A stretch of DNA of 64,000 bases from Paracoccaceae bacterium (GTDB lineage Bacteria > Pseudomonadota > Alphaproteobacteria > Rhodobacterales > Rhodobacteraceae), in assembly GCA_029862205.1 (NCBI GenBank), contig JAOTXT010000002.1, forward strand, positions 52,953 through 116,952, given 5' to 3'. Below, piece by piece: positions 1-7,310 of this stretch. The notes beneath the pieces are model-generated. The model saw only the letters and a program-made list of their open reading frames with translations. It was not told where the DNA came from and searched no databases. Within the stretch, counting starts at the first letter, position 1. Every line of letters starts with the position of its first letter. Made by a program: the position numbers and the translations under genes.

Positions 1-1011
1 GGGATCGGCGGCGTCCTACTGACATGGCAGCCTGGACGATTGAACAGTTCTGCCGAGGTTGTCGAGGAATTGCGGCTCAGGCAACGCAAGCTGGTTGTGA
101 TCGACGGGCTGAACTACCGGCGTGAGGGCGAAGGCAATGTCGGACCGGTCATCTCGATCGAGGATGGCAATGTTGTTTTTGTCCGTTTCCGGCTTCCCGT
201 CGAGAACGCACTGGATGCGCTGAATGTCTTTTTGGAGTTCGTCGACCGAGGCGTGCACAACCGGTTTGGTTCGCTGCTCAGTCGGCCGAATAGGGCGACC
301 GGCGCGGGATGTTCTGCCTTCGCAATGATGTGGCTGAAAGCATCTGGGATCATCCCTGTCGTCAACGATTTGAAGATTGATGAACACCTCGGCGCGAATT
401 CAGGCGGACATCCTCCGTTTTGGGCCAATTTCTACCGTCGTCTCGAAATCCCTTGGGACCGGATTGGCTGCGATGATCGCGTCGGGCTCGCCGGTTCCCC
501 GGATCCCGCGAAGTATACAGTCTACGATGACCTCTTTCACGACCTCAGTAGAGAGCGAATTGCGGCTGCCTCCGAAGGGCTAGCCGCGAAGGTTCGCGAG
601 GGTTCAGGCGCGGTTGCTGGCACCCTATTCTATTATGGAGCGTTGACGCCCCTGCGCGACTTGGTTGTCCGCGCGAAGCGCAACGACCCCAGAGATGCCG
701 GTCAGTACGAATGGGCAGCACGCGGGCAAGGATTGCCGATTGGCTTTTGGGACAACGGCCGGTTCTCGGCATGGGTGAAGTCATTCTGGAATTCGAATGC
801 CCGCGGCGACGCCTTGGCAAAACAAGGTATCCGGCGTGTGCGCGAAGGCCGCTTCCTCGGCGTCGAAATCAACGCCACGGATACAAAGCGAGTGTCGTCC
901 GCGTTTTTCCGCGACGCGGACGAGTTAGCTCGACGGCGAGTGTCGCTCACGCGCAGCGGAGTGATTGCGCGCACTTGCCGGAACGTGTTTCTCGACTTCG
1001 CGCTGGAATGA
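1..1011 (+). CDS. Unrecognised protein, 5' end cut by the window
   Basis: The reading frame is open from base 1 to a TGA at 1009-1011, so the TTG at 40 need not be the true start and the gene probably begins upstream. I recognise no domain. The visible part looks soluble, with no membrane segment or signal. A small Gly-Cys motif (GAGCSAFAMMW, near residue 90 counted from the TTG) is the most family-like stretch and could be a cysteine-nucleophile site, but that is a guess. A second conserved-looking run follows around PKYTVYDD-like residues. Codon third positions are visibly less GC-biased than in the genes from 1145 on, which suggests a different evolutionary history. It converges on the FAH gene across about 130 bp with no obvious terminator. 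Confidence 0.55.
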   Translation, partial: GIGGVLLTWQPGRLNSSAEVVEELRLRQRKLVVIDGLNYRREGEGNVGPVISIEDGNVVFVRFRLPVENALDALNVFLEFVDRGVHNRFGSLLSRPNRATGAGCSAFAMMWLKASGIIPVVNDLKIDEHLGANSGGHPPFWANFYRRLEIPWDRIGCDDRVGLAGSPDPAKYTVYDDLFHDLSRERIAAASEGLAAKVREGSGAVAGTLFYYGALTPLRDLVVRAKRNDPRDAGQYEWAARGQGLPIGFWDNGRFSAWVKSFWNSNARGDALAKQGIRRVREGRFLGVEINATDTKRVSSAFFRDADELARRRVSLTRSGVIARTCRNVFLDFALE

Positions 1012-1144
1012 GGCGCCTTTGGCGTAGAGCAGACCCGAGCAACCTGAGCCACCCCATTGACCCAAATCTGGGATATTGGCCACAAGGGCGGACTAATCCT
1101 CCACATGCGATATTTGCTGAAAAGCTCGCTGGATGGGCGCCGCG

Positions 1145-1990
1145 TTACACATCTCCAGCCACTGTCTGCCGTTGCGTCCCCAGCCCCTCGATGCCTAGTT
1201 CAACGACGTCACCCGGTTTCAGCCAGCCCGGCGGGGTCATGCCCATGGCGACACCCGGAGGCGTTCCGGTGGGGATCACGTCCCCAGGATAAAGCGTCAT
1301 GAATTGTGAGATGTAGCTGACGATGTGCGGGATCTTGAAGATCATCGTCGAGGTGTTGCCGGTCTGGCGCCGCTCGCCGTTCACGTCAAGGAACATCGGC
1401 AGGTTGTCCACGTCCGCGATCTCGTCGCGGGTCACCATCCAGGGGCCCAAGGGGCCGAAGCTGTCGTGGCTCTTGCCCTTCAGCCACTGGCCGGATCGCT
1501 TGGTCTGGAAGGTCCGCTCGGAGACGTCGTTGAAGACGGCGAAGCCCGCCACATGGTCCATGGCATTCGCCTCGGCGACGTTCTTCGCCCGCGTCCCGAT
1601 CACGATCGCGATCTCGACCTCGTAATCGAGCGCGTCCGAGCCCCGCGGGGTCTCGATATCGTCGAAGGGGCCGGAAACGGATGTCACCGCCTTCCCGAAC
1701 AGGATCGGCTCGGGCGGCACCTCGGCGCCGGTCTCGGCCGCGTGGTCGGAATAGTTGAGGCCCACGCAGCAGAGCTTGCCGATATTGCCCATGCAGGGGC
1801 CGATCCGGGTGCCCTCGGCAACCATTGGCAGCGAGGCCGGGTCGATCGCCGCGAGTTGTGCCAGGCCATCCGGCGAAAGCGCGCTGCCGTCGATATCGGC
1901 CACATGGGCGCTGACGTCGCGGATCACGCCATCGGCATCCAGGATCGCAGGGTTCTCGGCACCCTTTGGGCCGACGCGCATCAGTTTCAT
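1145..1990 (-). CDS. Fumarylacetoacetate hydrolase family protein (2,4-diketo-3-deoxy-sugar acid hydrolase-like)
   Basis: 281 residues. The N-terminal cap is followed by the FAH core, with the acidic metal-binding stretch DYEVEIAIVIG near residue 120 and the C-terminal PGDVIPTGTPPGV signature near residue 235. Known family members cleave C-C bonds in 2,4-diketo acids in the cytosol with a divalent metal. From memory the whole length, including the cap and the ending IEGLGTQRQ, resembles the 2,4-diketo-3-deoxy-L-fuconate hydrolase of the Xanthomonas L-fucose pathway more than ureidoglycolate lyase. The next gene upstream on the same strand is a DHRS6-like dehydrogenase, the expected partner step. 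A dispersed palindromic repeat lies between them, so co-transcription is likely but not certain. Substrate is inferred; family membership is firm. Confidence 0.88.
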   Translation of the reverse strand: MKLMRVGPKGAENPAILDADGVIRDVSAHVADIDGSALSPDGLAQLAAIDPASLPMVAEGTRIGPCMGNIGKLCCVGLNYSDHAAETGAEVPPEPILFGKAVTSVSGPFDDIETPRGSDALDYEVEIAIVIGTRAKNVAEANAMDHVAGFAVFNDVSERTFQTKRSGQWLKGKSHDSFGPLGPWMVTRDEIADVDNLPMFLDVNGERRQTGNTSTMIFKIPHIVSYISQFMTLYPGDVIPTGTPPGVAMGMTPPGWLKPGDVVELGIEGLGTQRQTVAGDV

Positions 1991-2012
1991 CTACCGTTCC
2001 CTCCTGCTGCCT

Positions 2013-2080
2013 CCCGGCCTTGAGCCGGGATCTCGATGTGTTCTCTTTGCTGGTCGAGGCCCCAGATCAGGTCCGGGGCA
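2013..2080. repeat. Bimodular palindromic (REP-like) element, copy 1
   Basis: Module A is CCCGGC-cttga-GCCGGG at 2013-2029. Module B at 2053-2080 reads GTCGAGGCCCC, then AGATCAG, then GTCCGGGGCA. Module B recurs at 50293-50320 and 54112-54139, and module A recurs at about 50254-50270. It lies between two same-strand genes, so it may act as an intercistronic RNA hairpin. Confidence 0.7.
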
Positions 2081-2088
2081 TCGGTCCA

Positions 2089-2811
2089 TCAGCCCGACCA
2101 CCCGCCGTCGATCACGCAGGCCTGGCCGGTCATGAAAGCGCTCTCGTCGCTGGCGAGGTAAACCACCAGCGCGGCGATCTCGTCGGCGGTCGCCAGCCGC
2201 CCCATGTCCTGGCGGGCGATGAAGGCTTTCACCGCGGTCTCGTAGTCCCCGGTCGCGCGCATCCGGTCATGCAGCGAGGGCGTGTCGACCGTGCCCGGGC
2301 AGACTGCATTGCAGCGGATTCCCTGAGTTATGTGGTCTTTCGCCACCGCTTTAGTCAGGCCGATCACGGCGCCCTTCGTCGCTCCATAGACGCAGCGGTT
2401 CGGCGCGCCCATGATCGACGAGGCGGCCGAGGCCATGTTGATGATCGACCCAGCCCCGCGCTCCAGCATCCCGGGCAAGCAAGCGCGGATCGTGCGGAAC
2501 ATGGATTTCACGTTTAGGTCGAAGGCGAAATCCCACTCCTCCTCGGTCGCGTCCAGGATCGCGCCCGCATGGACGAAGCCGGCGCAGTTGACCAGGATGT
2601 CGGGCTGTGCCCGCTCGGCGCCGGCGGCGATCTGATCGGGATCGCGGGCGTCCAGCGCGAACGTCTCGGCGCCCTCCAGCGTGCCCAGCGTCTCCATGTT
2701 GACGTCGGTCGCGAAGACCTGGGCGCCCTCGCGCATCATCGCCTCGGCGGATGCGCGGCCGATCCCCTGGCCCGCCGCGGTGATCAGTGCCCGCTTGCCG
2801 TTTAGCCGCAT
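2089..2811 (-). CDS. SDR oxidoreductase, DHRS6/2-keto-3-deoxy-L-fuconate dehydrogenase-like
   Basis: 240 residues from the ATG at 2811, which follows an AAGGGGG-type ribosome site; an upstream in-frame start at 2835 is less likely. A Rossmann motif TAAGQGIG sits at residues 11-18, an acidic NAD-selecting Asp36 in FATDVN, the NAG-type motif NCAGFV at 75-80, and the catalytic Tyr142/Lys146 in NRCVYGATK. The Arg just before the catalytic tyrosine and the CPGTVDTPSL stretch match the DHRS6/BDH2 group, which includes bacterial 2-keto-3-deoxy-L-fuconate dehydrogenases. NAD-dependent oxidation of a hydroxy or keto-deoxy acid in the cytosol is expected. The FAH hydrolase downstream would then take the diketo product. 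Family assignment is strong; substrate is inferred from the neighbour. Confidence 0.9.
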   Translation of the reverse strand: MRLNGKRALITAAGQGIGRASAEAMMREGAQVFATDVNMETLGTLEGAETFALDARDPDQIAAGAERAQPDILVNCAGFVHAGAILDATEEEWDFAFDLNVKSMFRTIRACLPGMLERGAGSIINMASAASSIMGAPNRCVYGATKGAVIGLTKAVAKDHITQGIRCNAVCPGTVDTPSLHDRMRATGDYETAVKAFIARQDMGRLATADEIAALVVYLASDESAFMTGQACVIDGGWSG

Positions 2812-2929
2812 CTGATGCCCCCTTGCCGATCTCAATCCATCGCGAGGTTAGGCGCTGGCACCGGCGGCGCCAAGCCCCGGTGGGGGCGGGCGATGCCGCA
2901 GGCTGGAAACTATCGACGCCCCAATTGGC

Positions 2930-2957
2930 GTGCACTAGAAACTGGGGTGCACTAGAA
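2930..2957. promoter_or_regulatory. Direct repeat GTGCACTAGAA x2 in a divergent promoter region
   Basis: GTGCACTAGAA occurs at 2930-2940 and again at 2947-2957, 17 bp start to start, each containing the palindrome GTGCAC. It lies in the 182-bp gap between the SDR gene (minus) and the redoxin-oxygenase gene (plus), 36 bp before the latter's GTG. A tandem regulator site is plausible; no regulator can be named. Confidence 0.4.
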
Positions 2958-2993
2958 CCAGGCCAAGACCGACCGAAGGAAGGGCCAGCCCCC

Positions 2994-4064
2994 GTGACCG
3001 TGCTCGACGCTCCCAGTGAGGCCCTGGCCGCGGGCGACCGCGCGCCGAACTTCGTGCTGCCCGACCACAACGGCAAATTCACGATGTTCTATGACCGGGT
3101 CGAGGGGCGGCCGGTTGTTCTCCTGCTGACCGGGCCGTTCCAGCCGCCGATCCTGCCGGCGGCCCTGGTGGCTTTCCAAAGCGCGGCCGAGAAGTTCGCG
3201 GCCGCCGGGATCGACGTATTCTGCATCGCCCAGGCGCCGCAGGAGGTGGTCAAGGCGCTGTCGACCAAACTGCATGTCTGGGCGGATGCCGAGCGCAAGA
3301 TCAGTGCCGCTTATCTGACCCAGACGGGTCTTGGTGCCGACATTCTGTCCGGAGGTCAGGCGGTGGCGCTGCTGCTGGACCCGAACCAGCGCCTTCTGGC
3401 GGCAATGACCGGCGATTCCGGGGCACTGGCCGACGAGGTTCTGGCCTTCTATGCCGCCCGGCCGCCCCGGCCGGCGCCTGAGAGCCGCAATACGACCGCT
3501 CCGGTCCTGACCATGCCCAACCTCTTGGATCCGGCCATGTGCAAGGCGCTGATGGGCCTCTTCGAGGCCGGCGACGTGCAGGAGGGTACGGTCGGCTCGG
3601 TGCTGGCGGGGCAGGAGATGCAGCGCGTGCATCACATCATCAAGAAACGCCTCGACTTGAAGATCGAGGATCCGGAGATGCACAAGACCCTGAGCACCGT
3701 GATCGGGCGCCGCGTGGCGCCCGAGATGGCCAAGGCCTTCGATTTCCAGGGCTTTGTCTTCGACCGGTTCCTGATCTGCCGCTATGCTGCCGACCGAGAG
3801 GACCGGTTCCGCACCCACCGCGACAACATCTCGCCCGAGACCGCGGATCGCCGCTTCGCCATGACGCTGAACCTCAACGGCGACGAATACGAGGGGGGCG
3901 AACTGGTCTTCCCGGAATACGGACCCCATGGCTACAAGCCCGGTAATGGCGGCGCGGTGATCTTCTCGTGCTCGCTCTTGCACGAGGCGCTGCCGGTCAC
4001 CAAGGGCGTGCGCTTCGCGCTGCTGACCTTCATGCGCCAGCCGAAAGGTCAGCAGGGGGGCTGA
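2994..4064 (+). CDS. Redoxin-like domain fused to a 2-oxoglutarate/Fe(II) dioxygenase (prolyl 4-hydroxylase type)
   Basis: 356 residues from a GTG preceded by GAAGGAAGGG; the ATG at 2787 in the same frame would overlap the opposite SDR gene and is rejected. Residues about 10-155 look like a peroxiredoxin/AhpC-TSA thioredoxin fold (GDRAPNFVLPDHNGK). However, the position of the peroxidatic cysteine reads LTGPFQPP, so no nucleophile is present. Residues about 170-350 form a 2OG-Fe(II) oxygenase jelly roll with iron ligands His275-x-Asp277 and His330, and Arg340 for 2-oxoglutarate. It also has the GGELVFPEYG strand typical of prolyl 4-hydroxylases. The product is predicted to be a cytosolic oxygenase whose redoxin half acts as a binding or sensing module. 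Substrate unknown. It is a single gene followed by convergent SRPBCC. Confidence 0.85.
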   Translation: MTVLDAPSEALAAGDRAPNFVLPDHNGKFTMFYDRVEGRPVVLLLTGPFQPPILPAALVAFQSAAEKFAAAGIDVFCIAQAPQEVVKALSTKLHVWADAERKISAAYLTQTGLGADILSGGQAVALLLDPNQRLLAAMTGDSGALADEVLAFYAARPPRPAPESRNTTAPVLTMPNLLDPAMCKALMGLFEAGDVQEGTVGSVLAGQEMQRVHHIIKKRLDLKIEDPEMHKTLSTVIGRRVAPEMAKAFDFQGFVFDRFLICRYAADREDRFRTHRDNISPETADRRFAMTLNLNGDEYEGGELVFPEYGPHGYKPGNGGAVIFSCSLLHEALPVTKGVRFALLTFMRQPKGQQGG

Positions 4065-4079
4065 CCGACCGGAGAGGGC

Positions 4080-4562
4080 TCAACCGCCCGAGGCGAGCCA
4101 ATCCGTGAGATGCCCGAAGGTTGCCTCCCAACCGTGGCCGACGCCGCGGCGTCCGTCCTCCTGAACGATGCCTTCGTGGCGCAGATGCATGTGGGTGGCG
4201 GCACCCTCGGCCCAGAAGGTCACCGTCACTTGCGACGGCGCCGTCGTGTCGCGGGTGCCGTCACCGCTCTCGCGCACATGGCGCCAGGTGAAGGCCAGGC
4301 ACCGGTCCTGCTCGATCCGCAGGTATTCACCTTCCAGGACGGATCGCTGGTCTGCCTCCTCCGACATGACGAAGCGCCATCGTCCGCCCACCCTGAGGTC
4401 GATCTTGGCCGAGACCGGGCCGCCGGGTTTCAGGCCAAACCAATTCCCGATATCTTCGGGATCAGTCCATGCCCGATAGACTCGTGAAACCGGAGCCGCG
4501 ATCAATCCCTCGACGATAACCGGCTCGGCGCCCGGCGCGCTCTTCAGAAATGCGAGCGTCAT
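4080..4562 (-). CDS. SRPBCC domain protein (AHSA1/ATPase activator-like)
   Basis: 160 residues from the ATG at 4562, which overlaps the TGA of the ArsR gene by four bases (ATGA), so the two are translationally coupled. It is a single START/Bet v1-like domain. The opening is VEGLIAAPVSRVYRAWTDPE, followed by the family pattern W(F)GLKP, GGRWRF near 80, and the C-terminal helix GHGWEATFGHLTDWL. Proteins of this AHSA1-like family bind hydrophobic ligands and are very often encoded behind an ArsR repressor. No enzymatic residue can be named. The pair sits divergent to a glutathione transferase, suggesting a response to an electrophile or hydrophobic toxicant. Confidence 0.9.
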   Translation of the reverse strand: MTLAFLKSAPGAEPVIVEGLIAAPVSRVYRAWTDPEDIGNWFGLKPGGPVSAKIDLRVGGRWRFVMSEEADQRSVLEGEYLRIEQDRCLAFTWRHVRESGDGTRDTTAPSQVTVTFWAEGAATHMHLRHEGIVQEDGRRGVGHGWEATFGHLTDWLASGG

Positions 4563-4873
4563 GGATTTTCTCCCAGATAGCGGGAACGCGACTCGAATTG
4601 GCTCTCCCAGAACCGCCGGTATGTCTCGAGCCAGGCCGAGGCCTCCTTCATCGGCGCCGCCTCCAACTCGCAATAGCGCGTCCGGCCCCGTTTGCTGACC
4701 CGGACCAGTCCCGCATCCGAAAGCACACGCACATGCTTCGAGACCGCGGTCAGCGACATGTCAAAAGGTTCGGCCAGATCCGACAGCGGCGCCTCGCCCT
4801 CGGCCAAGCGGGTGACGATAGCCCGCCTTGTCTTGTCCGAGAGGGCGGAAAAGGTTTGGTTGAGGTCGGTCAT
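4559..4873 (-). CDS. ArsR-family winged-helix repressor
   Basis: 104 residues: FSALSDKTRRAIVTRLAEGE, then the recognition helix MSLTAVSKHVRVLSDAGLVRV and a wing ending GRTRYCEL. There is no CxC metal-binding motif in the recognition helix (only one cysteine, in the wing). It therefore belongs to the non-metal ArsR group commonly paired with SRPBCC proteins, rather than the arsenic or zinc sensors. The repeated palindromes just upstream (4891-4948) are the natural operator, shared with the divergent glutathione transferase. The gene is likely autoregulated together with the overlapping SRPBCC gene. Confidence 0.93.
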   Translation of the reverse strand: MTDLNQTFSALSDKTRRAIVTRLAEGEAPLSDLAEPFDMSLTAVSKHVRVLSDAGLVRVSKRGRTRYCELEAAPMKEASAWLETYRRFWESQFESRSRYLGENP

Positions 4874-4890
4874 CGTGCCGGCTCCATAAA

Positions 4891-4948
4891 AGTCAACTTA
4901 TCGGTTGACTAATTCAGTTTCAAAGATTAGTCAACCGGCTCGTTGATT
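4891..4948. promoter_or_regulatory. Double ArsR-type operator between divergent genes
   Basis: Site 1 at 4891-4910 is AGTCAAC-N6-GTTGACT, a perfect 7-bp inverted repeat. Site 2 at 4929-4948 is AGTCAAC-N6-GTTGATT, with one mismatch. The inner halves also form a perfect 11-bp inverted repeat, GGTTGACTAAT (4903-4913) and ATTAGTCAACC (4926-4936). The array fills the 109-bp gap between arsR (minus) and the GST gene (plus), so one repressor could control both. Confidence 0.75.
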
Positions 4949-4982
4949 TTAAGAACACTCCAAGGGATGGGAGACCGAGACC

Positions 4983-5609
4983 ATGAAACTCTATGACGCG
5001 ATGACCCCTAATTCACTGCGTGTGAACGTCTTTCTGGCCGAGAAGGGCATCGAGGTCGCGCGCGAAAAGATCGACGTGATGCAAGGCGGCACGCGGACGC
5101 CGGCGTTCCTCGCCAAGAACTCGCTGGGCGAATTGCCCGTCCTGGAACTCGACGATGGCCGCATTCTGACCGAAAGCGTGGCGATTTGCCGGTATTTCGA
5201 AGCGCTTCATCCAAAGCCCAGTCTGCTGGGCGAGGACGCCGTGAAAGCTGCAATGGTCGAAATGTGGAACCGCAGGATCGAGTTCCACATATTCGGACCG
5301 ATCGGTGATATGGGGCGCCATACGCTGGCGTTCTTTGCCGACAGGCTCGAGCAGATCCCGGCCTATGCGGCATCGCAAAAGCCGCTCTTCGCCGAGAACT
5401 GGGCCTGGTTGGACCCGGAAATGTGCGATCGCCGGCCCTTCATCGCGGGTGAGGCGTTCACTATTGCCGACATCACTGGGATGGCGGCAATCTTCGTGAG
5501 CGACATCACCGGAACGCCGCCGCCTGGCGGTTGCGACCATGCGGGCGCATGGGCCGAGCGGATGCGCGCTCGGGAAAGCTTTGCGTCCCTGCGCCAGAAG
5601 GCTGTGTAA
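4983..5609 (+). CDS. Glutathione S-transferase family protein
   Basis: 208 residues with the usual two-domain layout. The N-terminal thioredoxin-like half opens MKLYDAMTPNSLRVNVFLAEKG and carries the glutathione-binding LGELPVLELDDG and the ILTESVAICRY segment (the E-S pair contacts the gamma-glutamyl group). The C-terminal helical half contains FTIADITGMAA, the conserved N-capping Asp motif. A catalytic Ser/Tyr near the N-terminus is plausible (Ser11) but not certain. It would conjugate or reduce electrophiles in the cytosol. It is transcribed away from the arsR-SRPBCC pair across a shared double operator, so induction by the same signal is likely. A palindromic repeat follows the stop. Confidence 0.92.
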   Translation: MKLYDAMTPNSLRVNVFLAEKGIEVAREKIDVMQGGTRTPAFLAKNSLGELPVLELDDGRILTESVAICRYFEALHPKPSLLGEDAVKAAMVEMWNRRIEFHIFGPIGDMGRHTLAFFADRLEQIPAYAASQKPLFAENWAWLDPEMCDRRPFIAGEAFTIADITGMAAIFVSDITGTPPPGGCDHAGAWAERMRARESFASLRQKAV

Positions 5610-5618
5610 GCGGCCCCT

Positions 5619-5730
5619 AGAGCAAAACCGGATCAGACTGAACCAGTCTGATCCTAGGATTTTGCTCAAACACATGAGTCTGGACCAAATCCTTTTTCAG
5701 ACTGAACCAGTCTGAAACGGTTCTGGTCTA
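5619..5730. repeat. Compound palindromic repeat between convergent genes, copy A
   Basis: The first part is an outer stem GAGCAAAA (5620-5627) with TTTTGCTC (5660-5667) enclosing GATCAGACTG-aac-CAGTCTGATC (5631-5653). The second part is TTTCAGACTG-aac-CAGTCTGAAA (5695-5717), then a tail ending GGTCTA. The final CTA (5728-5730) is the stop codon of the DUF2182 gene read on the minus strand. A shorter relative occurs at 22650-22697. It probably terminates transcription from both sides. Confidence 0.75.
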
Positions 5731-6513
5731 GCCGGCGGCGGCCAGCATCCCGGCGCCAGCAAGGATCATCGCGCCGCCCGCGGTCCGGCCGAACAGGGCG
5801 CCACCGCGCACCAGCTTCTCGATCAGCACGAAGGCGGCCAGCGCCGCGATCCAGAGCAGGTTCATCACCCCGCCCACGAACAAGAGCGCCATCAATACCC
5901 AGCAACAACCGACGCAGTAGACCCCGTGGTCGAGCCCCATGCGGAACGCCCCGCCCGTCCCATTGCGCCAATGCAACGAGATGAAGTGCATCGGCGAGCG
6001 GCAATGCTGGAGGCAGACCTCCTTCAGGTTGGTCATCTGGTAGAGCCCGGCGGCCATCAGCAGGAGCGCGCCAAGATAGGGGCTGGTGCTGACCATCATC
6101 GGCGACAGCAACGCGGCCTGTTCGAGGCCCCATTGCGTGGTGGTCGCAAGCGCGGAGAACCCGGTCCAGACAACGAGATAACCAGCAGCGAAGGCGATGG
6201 TGGCCGCGCCGGGCGGTTGTCCGTCATTGCGCTTTCTGAGGATGGCTGCATGGAGCAGGATCATCGGCGCGGCGCTGGGGATCATCATCGCGGTCATCAT
6301 GACTGCCCACATGACGAACATCGTGAGGGCGTCAGTGGCGCTCCAGGGTTTTAATGCAGGCATCGCTATCGCCTCCATGGCGCCCATGCCCACCATCCCG
6401 GCCGCGAGATGGAAGATATAGACCCACGAAAGCGTGGCGATGCCCGCCAGCGCGGCTGCAACGACGATGCGGTCGCGGCGGGCCAGGGCTTCGATTGCCT
6501 TGGCGGGCGTCAT
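5728..6513 (-). CDS. DUF2182 multi-pass membrane protein (putative metal-binding)
   Basis: 261 residues, almost entirely hydrophobic, with about seven or eight predicted membrane segments. Family hallmarks are the Met-rich helix MWAVMMTAMMIPSAAPM (about 69-85), the CLQHCRSP loop near residue 170, and the GLDHGVYCVGCCWVLM helix near 200. These His/Cys/Met residues suggest binding of a soft metal such as copper, which is how the family is usually described; no activity is established here. The stop codon lies inside the palindromic repeat at 5619-5730. It lies 12 bp downstream of a DUF1326 gene, the usual partner, so the two probably form one membrane-associated metal-handling unit. Confidence 0.9.
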   Translation of the reverse strand: MTPAKAIEALARRDRIVVAAALAGIATLSWVYIFHLAAGMVGMGAMEAIAMPALKPWSATDALTMFVMWAVMMTAMMIPSAAPMILLHAAILRKRNDGQPPGAATIAFAAGYLVVWTGFSALATTTQWGLEQAALLSPMMVSTSPYLGALLLMAAGLYQMTNLKEVCLQHCRSPMHFISLHWRNGTGGAFRMGLDHGVYCVGCCWVLMALLFVGGVMNLLWIAALAAFVLIEKLVRGGALFGRTAGGAMILAGAGMLAAAG

Positions 6514-6525
6514 GGCAGGTGGCGC

Positions 6526-7164
6526 CTAGCGCACAACACCACCCGGCGCGTGGCGCATTGTGTGCCACTGGCCATAGCTGTCGTTCAGGTCAAGCTTGAT
6601 CGCGCCCGCCGACTTGGTCGAGGCACTGCCGACCTCAGCGAAATCGAACTCGATGCCGCCGGGGATATCGATCCGCACCCGATGCTCGGCACCATCACTA
6701 TGCGGCGCGCTGATTGGTCGGCCAGTTGATTCAAGAACGTCCGGGATCGAGACCCGTGCTGAACGCGCTTCGATATCGGCCTCGAAGTCGATCGCCTTGT
6801 AGAGCGTGTCATGCACCGTGCTGCACATGGCATGGAATACCCACCAATGGGTTTTCGCCTCGTCGGTCTCGCCGCCGTGCAAGACGGTTTTCAGGGCCGC
6901 GCGCTGCGCGTCATTCGCGCTCTCGTCGATGATCGCCTGCATCTCGCCGTTGCCCTCGAAGACCGGGCCGGGCCAGGAGTAGAGCAGGGCAGTGCGAATG
7001 CCGACCAGATCGGTATCGCCGAAATGACCCTTGTCGATATGAAGAACCTCGAACCCGTGGCAGTGGCCGTCGGTCGGGATGTCCTCGAATTGGCAGGGAC
7101 AGCCATAGACGCAATTGCAGTTGCCGAATGCCTTGCCCTCGATATACCAGTCCACATTGGCCAT
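6526..7164 (-). CDS. DUF1326 domain protein
   Basis: 212 residues from the ATG at 7164, preceded by GGGAGG at good spacing; the in-frame TTG at 7179 sits on that ribosome site itself and is rejected. The N-terminus carries four closely spaced cysteines (C16, C18, C22, C24 in GNCNCVYGCPCQF), followed by a His-Cys-His stretch (GHCHGFEV). This looks like a metal or redox site. The rest is predicted to be a soluble beta-rich domain without a signal peptide. It is encoded just upstream of DUF2182, the common genomic pairing for this family. Function is not established; a soluble partner for metal delivery to or from the membrane protein is an inference. Confidence 0.88.
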   Translation of the reverse strand: MANVDWYIEGKAFGNCNCVYGCPCQFEDIPTDGHCHGFEVLHIDKGHFGDTDLVGIRTALLYSWPGPVFEGNGEMQAIIDESANDAQRAALKTVLHGGETDEAKTHWWVFHAMCSTVHDTLYKAIDFEADIEARSARVSIPDVLESTGRPISAPHSDGAEHRVRIDIPGGIEFDFAEVGSASTKSAGAIKLDLNDSYGQWHTMRHAPGGVVR

Positions 7165-7310
7165 AAGATCGCCTCCCAAAATGTTGTCGGGCCAATATCA
7201 CGCCCACCCCCCTTGCGCCGGGACGTTAACAGAGCGCGCGCCGCATGAAAAGAATGGCCAGCCGGCTCCGCGATGGGTCGGCTGGATCTGTCGTGTCATG
7301 TGAGTGAAGC

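Noticed and set aside
1012..1144. tRNA or small RNA in the gap after the first gene
   Set aside because: No cloverleaf pattern or strong hairpin was found.
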